Below are positions 49,326 through 53,213 of a stretch of 53,213 bases of DNA, piece after piece. Under the pieces are notes generated by a model. That model did no database searches. It was given only the letters and a program-made list of their open reading frames with translations, and was not told the origin of the DNA. Every line of letters starts with the position of its first letter. Positions within the stretch are counted from its first letter, which is position 1. This stretch comes from an uncultured Lachnospiraceae bacterium (GTDB taxonomy: Bacteria > Bacillota > Clostridia > Lachnospirales > Lachnospiraceae), in contig UQDA01000018.1 in NCBI GenBank assembly GCA_900539715.1, forward strand, positions 1 through 53,213. The letters are read 5' to 3'. Position numbers and translations under genes: made by a program.

Positions 49326-51890
49326 ATGGAAGACAATATTTTTGACAAGATAGAAGAAGTCGATCTGAAAAAAAAGATGGAGGAATCCTACATCGACTAC
49401 GCCATGAGCGTCATTGCCGCCCGTGCGCTTCCCGATGTACGAGACGGCTTAAAGCCGGTGCAGAGACGCGTCCTCTACTCCATGATAGAGTTAAACAACG
49501 GCCCTGACAAGCCGCATCGTAAGTGTGCCCGTATCGTCGGCGATACGATGGGTAAATATCATCCCCACGGAGACAGCTCCATTTACGGTGCGCTGGTTAA
49601 TATGGCGCAGGAATGGAATACCCGTTATCCGCTTGTGGATGGTCACGGCAACTTCGGTTCGGAGGACGGAGACGGTCCTGCGGCAATGCGTTACACGGAA
49701 GCGCGTCTGTCCAAGATATCAATGGAGATGCTGGCAGACATCAACAAGGATACGGTGGATTTCGAGCCGAACTTTGACGAGACGGAAAAAGAACCTGTCG
49801 TTCTTCCGTCCCGTTATCCGAATCTGCTCGTAAACGGGACTTCAGGTATTGCAGTCGGTATGGCGACGAACATCCCTCCGCACAATCTCAGGGAGGTTGT
49901 TGATGCGGTTGTAAAGATAATGGATAACCGCATTTTAGAGGACAGGGATACGCAGATAGAGGAGCTTTTGAGCATCGTAAAAGCGCCTGATTTTCCTACA
50001 GGGGGCCTTATTTTAGGGATCCGCGGCGCAGAGGAGGCATATCGTACCGGACGCGGAAAAATACGTGTGCGTGCGGTGACGAATATTGAGACACTGCCAA
50101 ACGGCAAGAGCCAGATAATCGTGACAGAGCTTCCTTACATGGTAAACAAGGCGAAGCTGATTGAAAAGATTGCGGATCTGCACAAGGACAAAAAGATTGA
50201 CGGCATCACCGACCTGCGTGACGAATCCAACCGCGAAGGTACCCGCGTAGTAATAGAGCTGCGCAGGGATGCGAATGCGAATGTGATATTGAATCAGCTT
50301 TATAAGCATACGCAGATGCAGGATACTTTCGGCGTTATCATGCTTGCGCTGGTAAACGGAGAGCCGAAGGTATTAAGCCTTCTGGAGATGCTCAAATGTT
50401 ATATCGCCCATCAGGAAGAGGTTGTAACGAGAAGGACGAAGTACGACCTGAACAAAGCTGAGGAGAGAGACCATATTTTACAGGGTCTGCTCATTGCGCA
50501 GGATAACATTGACGAGGTGATACATATCATCCGGAGCAGCCAGACGCCGCAGATTTCCAAGGAGCGTCTGATAGAGCGTTTTGGCCTGACGGAAATTCAG
50601 GCACAGGCTATCATTGACATGCGTCTGCGCGCGCTGACGGGCCTTGAGCGTGAAAAGCTTGAAGCGGAGCATCAGGAGCTTTTGATACGCATTGCGGAAT
50701 TAAAAGCCATCCTTGCCGATGAAAAGAGGCTTTTGGGTGTGATAAAGGAAGAGCTTCTGATCGTCCGTGAAAAATACGGCGATGACAGAAGGAGCAAGAT
50801 TGGTTATGACGAGTTTGATATCTCGATGGAGGATATGATTCCCAGAGAGAATACGATCATCGCCATGACAAACCTCGGGTATATCAAGCGTATGACCGTT
50901 GACAACTTCAAGTCCCAGAACAGGGGCGGCAAGGGCATCAAGGGAATGCAGACGATAGAAGAGGATTTCATTGCAGACCTGCTGATGACGACGACGCATC
51001 ATTATGTGATGTTCTTTACGAATTTCGGGCGGGTATACCGCTTAAAGGCATACGAGATACCGGAAGCGGGCAGGACGGCGCGCGGAACGGCTATCATCAA
51101 CCTTCTGCAGCTTGCCCCTGAGGAGAAGATTTCCGCTATCATCCCCGTTAAGGAATACGAGGAAAACGAAAATCTCTTCATGGTGACGAGAAAGGGTATC
51201 GTGAAAAAGACGCCCATTCTGGAATACAGCAACGTCCGTAAAAACGGTCTGGCAGCGATAAACCTGCGCGAGGAGGACGAGCTGATAGAAGTAAAGGTTA
51301 CAAAGGCAGACAGTGAGATATTCCTTGTGACCAAATACGGTATGTGTATCCGCTTTAAGGAAACGGACGTCAGAAATACGGGACGTACCTCCATGGGCGT
51401 TATCGGTATGACGCTTACGGATAATGATGAGATAGTCGGAATGCAGCTCGACCATCAGGGCGATTCCCTGCTGATCGTTTCTGAAAACGGTATGGGCAAG
51501 CGTACCGAGCTGGGAGAGTTTACCGTTCAGCACCGCGGCGGCAAGGGCGTGAAGTGCTATAAGGTAACAGACAAGACGGGCTATGTGATAGGTGTGAAGG
51601 CAGTTACCGATGAAAATGAGATTATGATGATAACCACAGAGGGCATCATCATCCAAATCCGCATGGAAGAGGTTTCCCTGCTCGGAAGGATAACTTCCGG
51701 CGTGAAGCTCATCAATCTGGATGATGGCGTGACCGTGGCGCAGATTGCAAAGGTGCGCGAGAAGGTATCTGATGGAAATCAGGAGTTCGACGACGTGGAT
51801 GAGGCTGCAGAAGAAATCGAAGCAGAAGAGCAGGCGGAAGAGGCACAGGAGCATGTGACGATGCCTGAGGAAACGGAAGAGGACGAATAA
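49326..51890 (+). CDS. gyrA: DNA gyrase subunit A
   Basis: The DNA cutting subunit, 854 aa. Catalytic Tyr123 lies in AAMRYTEARL. The C-terminal beta-pinwheel has the GyrA-box QNRGGKGIKG, which distinguishes gyrase from topoisomerase IV, and a later QHRGGKGVKC. The C-terminal ~40 residues are an acidic Glu-rich tail. In the quinolone region (HPHGDSSIYGALV) the usual Asp/Glu next to Tyr is Gly88, with Ser84 and Ser85 intact. A terminator follows at 51925-51974. Confidence 0.98.
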   Translation: MEDNIFDKIEEVDLKKKMEESYIDYAMSVIAARALPDVRDGLKPVQRRVLYSMIELNNGPDKPHRKCARIVGDTMGKYHPHGDSSIYGALVNMAQEWNTRYPLVDGHGNFGSEDGDGPAAMRYTEARLSKISMEMLADINKDTVDFEPNFDETEKEPVVLPSRYPNLLVNGTSGIAVGMATNIPPHNLREVVDAVVKIMDNRILEDRDTQIEELLSIVKAPDFPTGGLILGIRGAEEAYRTGRGKIRVRAVTNIETLPNGKSQIIVTELPYMVNKAKLIEKIADLHKDKKIDGITDLRDESNREGTRVVIELRRDANANVILNQLYKHTQMQDTFGVIMLALVNGEPKVLSLLEMLKCYIAHQEEVVTRRTKYDLNKAEERDHILQGLLIAQDNIDEVIHIIRSSQTPQISKERLIERFGLTEIQAQAIIDMRLRALTGLEREKLEAEHQELLIRIAELKAILADEKRLLGVIKEELLIVREKYGDDRRSKIGYDEFDISMEDMIPRENTIIAMTNLGYIKRMTVDNFKSQNRGGKGIKGMQTIEEDFIADLLMTTTHHYVMFFTNFGRVYRLKAYEIPEAGRTARGTAIINLLQLAPEEKISAIIPVKEYEENENLFMVTRKGIVKKTPILEYSNVRKNGLAAINLREEDELIEVKVTKADSEIFLVTKYGMCIRFKETDVRNTGRTSMGVIGMTLTDNDEIVGMQLDHQGDSLLIVSENGMGKRTELGEFTVQHRGGKGVKCYKVTDKTGYVIGVKAVTDENEIMMITTEGIIIQIRMEEVSLLGRITSGVKLINLDDGVTVAQIAKVREKVSDGNQEFDDVDEAAEEIEAEEQAEEAQEHVTMPEETEEDE

Positions 51891-51924
51891 AAAGATATTT
51901 TTAGGAGCAGTATTTTTTGATAGG

Positions 51925-51974
51925 AAAAACCTCAAATACCAGCATTCTGATTTATACTGGTGTTTGAGGTTTTT
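51925..51974. terminator. Bidirectional terminator between gyrA and the LacI-type gene
   Basis: Arms AAAAACCTCAAATACCAG (51925-51942) and CTGGTGTTTGAGGTTTTT (51957-51974) pair over 18 bp with one wobble, and carry U-runs in both directions. Confidence 0.88.
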
Positions 51975-51987
51975 CTAATTCTGTAAA

Positions 51988-53001
51988 TCAAATATGTTTG
52001 TCTTTTGTTGTGCCACCTGATTGAAATGATACAGGAAGGAGCGTCAGGCTTGGGACAAGTTTTTTTTCTTTTGCCAGAACGAGATTCACACAAGTTTTGG
52101 CGAGTTCGGGAATTGGCTGGCATATGCTTGATACGAAAAGTCCCTGATTAGGATCGCCGAATTTTGGAATACCGTCGAATCCAATCAGCTGGACATCGTC
52201 AGGGATACTATATCCGTGTTTTTGAAGAATATGTGCAGTGGAGAGTGCATTTAAATCGGTATTTACAAAAATGCCGTCAAAATCAAGTTTTCCATTTTGG
52301 TGGCGATGGGAGAGAATAAAATTTGTGATGGATTGCTCAAAATCAGTTCCACTTTTTTTAACAAGGGTCATTGGCTGGAGATGGCGAAGCTCGCAAGCAT
52401 GAAGATAGCCATCGAGACGTTTGTCTGCTTCTCCAGGATAGGGAGAATTAAAAGTAATAAAAGCAGGTTGTCGGCACCCAAATTCCATCAATTTTTCAAC
52501 GGCAAGCATTCCGCCGGCAAAGTTGTCGCATGCCACGCGCGGGGTAAAGTCGTTACTGTAGATTCGGTCAAAGGAAACAAGGGGAAGCGTGCGCGGAACA
52601 TATGCGCCAATGTCATTATAGGTAAGGGCAATCACTCCATCAGACTGGTTCTGACATGCCATATTGAGATAATTAATTTCTTTGTCCAGAATGCCCTCAG
52701 AGCAACATAAAACCATAAAGTGTCCGCTTTCATAAAGGCAACGCTCAATATGGTGTGCCAGAGCTGCATAAAAAGGATTTAAGGCATCCGGAATAATGAG
52801 AGTGACCGTATTTGATTTCTGGACTTTTAATCCACGGGCATAGGTATTTACTTCATAATGAAGTTTTTGGATGGCAGCTTCGACTTTTTTCTTATATTCT
52901 TCGCCTACGGGAATACCATTGATAACTTTGGAAACGGTTCCGAGAGCTACTCCGGCTTCGCGCGCCACATCTTTCATGGTAGGAGCGTTATTTTTATTCA
53001 T
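51988..53001 (-). CDS. LacI family transcriptional regulator
   Basis: A 337-aa sugar-type repressor. The N-terminal helix-turn-helix and hinge read TMKDVAREAGVALGTVSKVING at about residues 8-29. The effector domain follows (VTLIIPDALNPFYAALAHHIE, DGIFVNTDLNALSTAHILQ and VQLIGFDGIPKF). Its ligand is unknown. GGAGG precedes the ATG. The promoter at 53099-53127 overlaps a LacI-type dyad, so it probably regulates itself. Codon use is visibly more AT-rich than in gyrA. Confidence 0.93.
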   Translation of the reverse strand: MNKNNAPTMKDVAREAGVALGTVSKVINGIPVGEEYKKKVEAAIQKLHYEVNTYARGLKVQKSNTVTLIIPDALNPFYAALAHHIERCLYESGHFMVLCCSEGILDKEINYLNMACQNQSDGVIALTYNDIGAYVPRTLPLVSFDRIYSNDFTPRVACDNFAGGMLAVEKLMEFGCRQPAFITFNSPYPGEADKRLDGYLHACELRHLQPMTLVKKSGTDFEQSITNFILSHRHQNGKLDFDGIFVNTDLNALSTAHILQKHGYSIPDDVQLIGFDGIPKFGDPNQGLFVSSICQPIPELAKTCVNLVLAKEKKLVPSLTLLPVSFQSGGTTKDKHI

Positions 53002-53098
53002 GAAAAATCCTCCGAATGAGATGATTTGATTTAGTTTTTTAATAGTGTTTTACTTTAATTATTGGGAAAAAAATGGATTTTTAAAATCAGTTAGTGTT

Positions 53099-53127
53099 AG
53101 TATATTCCTTTATGTGAAACGTTACAA
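53099..53127 (-). promoter_or_regulatory. Promoter and overlapping LacI-type operator of the regulator gene
   Basis: On the minus strand TTGTAA (53122-53127), 17 bp, TATACT (53099-53104). The dyad TGAAACGTTACA (53115-53126), with the central CG typical of LacI-family operators, covers the -35 and spacer. Confidence 0.55.
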
Positions 53128-53213
53128 CTGTAAAAAATATACAAAATATATATTGTAAAATTAAATATTTTTAACAAAATACAAATAAATTATTGAAAGA
53201 ATTAGGAAAACGT

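Noticed and set aside
51042..51935. 297-aa minus-strand frame opposite the 3' part of gyrA
   Set aside because: Antisense shadow caused by gyrA codon bias, rich in His, Leu and Arg; no ribosome site.
1..53213. CRISPR arrays, insertion sequences, prophage, integrases or toxin-antitoxin pairs
   Set aside because: I looked for regularly spaced repeats and for transposase, integrase or phage-type proteins in all frames and saw none.

Overview
The window reads as the chromosomal replication origin region of a Lachnospiraceae-type Clostridia (Bacillota). The evidence is the gene order rpmH-rnpA-yidD-yidC-jag-mnmE-mnmG-rsmG-parA-parB on one side of oriC and dnaA-dnaN-yaaA-recF-gyrB-gyrA on the other. 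Families typical of that group also sit here (DUF3881, DUF4446, YesM/YesN regulators, CUT1 transporters with no ATPase of their own). Base composition is mid-GC, with AT-rich patches at the origin and at the right end. The genus cannot be fixed from the sequence alone.

Layout. Positions 1-250 hold two tandem strong promoters pointing out of the window to the left, and a tRNA-Ser(GCU) follows. Positions 546-6825 are housekeeping: plsC behind a two-subunit class I fumarase, a glycerophosphodiesterase, and the operon pepD-tatD-rsmA. A 37-residue membrane peptide gene lies just upstream of pepD. Positions 7112-11479 carry two ECF sigma/membrane anti-sigma pairs (one RsiV-like), a ferritin-like protein and a three-helix membrane protein. 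Positions 11614-20501 are a carbohydrate locus: a GH16 glucanase with ricin-type lectin and two CUT1 permeases on the minus strand, and divergently a binding lipoprotein, a YesM-type kinase and a YesN-type regulator. Positions 20522-21593 hold mntP and a GNAT acetyltransferase. Positions 21697-25869 are a four-gene envelope O-acetylation operon (SGNH, DUF4358 lipoprotein, MBOAT, DHHW). Positions 26029-29519 encode a heterodimeric ABC exporter behind a MerR-type promoter.

Positions 29483-36049 hold a DUF1653 gene, tRNA-Arg(CCU), DUF3881, serS, DUF4446, parB, parA, a pair of parS sites and rsmG. Positions 36113-42661 run mnmG, mnmE, jag, yidC, yidD, rnpA, rpmH. oriC is bipartite, with DnaA boxes on both sides of dnaA (42662-43250 and 44613-44862) and two more boxes after dnaN. 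The right arm is dnaA to gyrA, then a LacI-type regulator. Most genes left of oriC point left and those right of it point right, so the core genes run with the replication fork. The plus-strand accessory operons on the left arm run against it.

The observations most worth checking are: apparent homopolymer frameshifts at the 5' ends of mntP and the GH16 gene; a parS site inside a 38-bp perfect palindrome; the MerR-type promoter with no MerR gene nearby; the inverted operator-like pair in the sugar locus; and the small membrane peptide with a terminator in front of pepD. I did not find a clearly new defence or mobile system here, and I see no CRISPR array, transposase or prophage.
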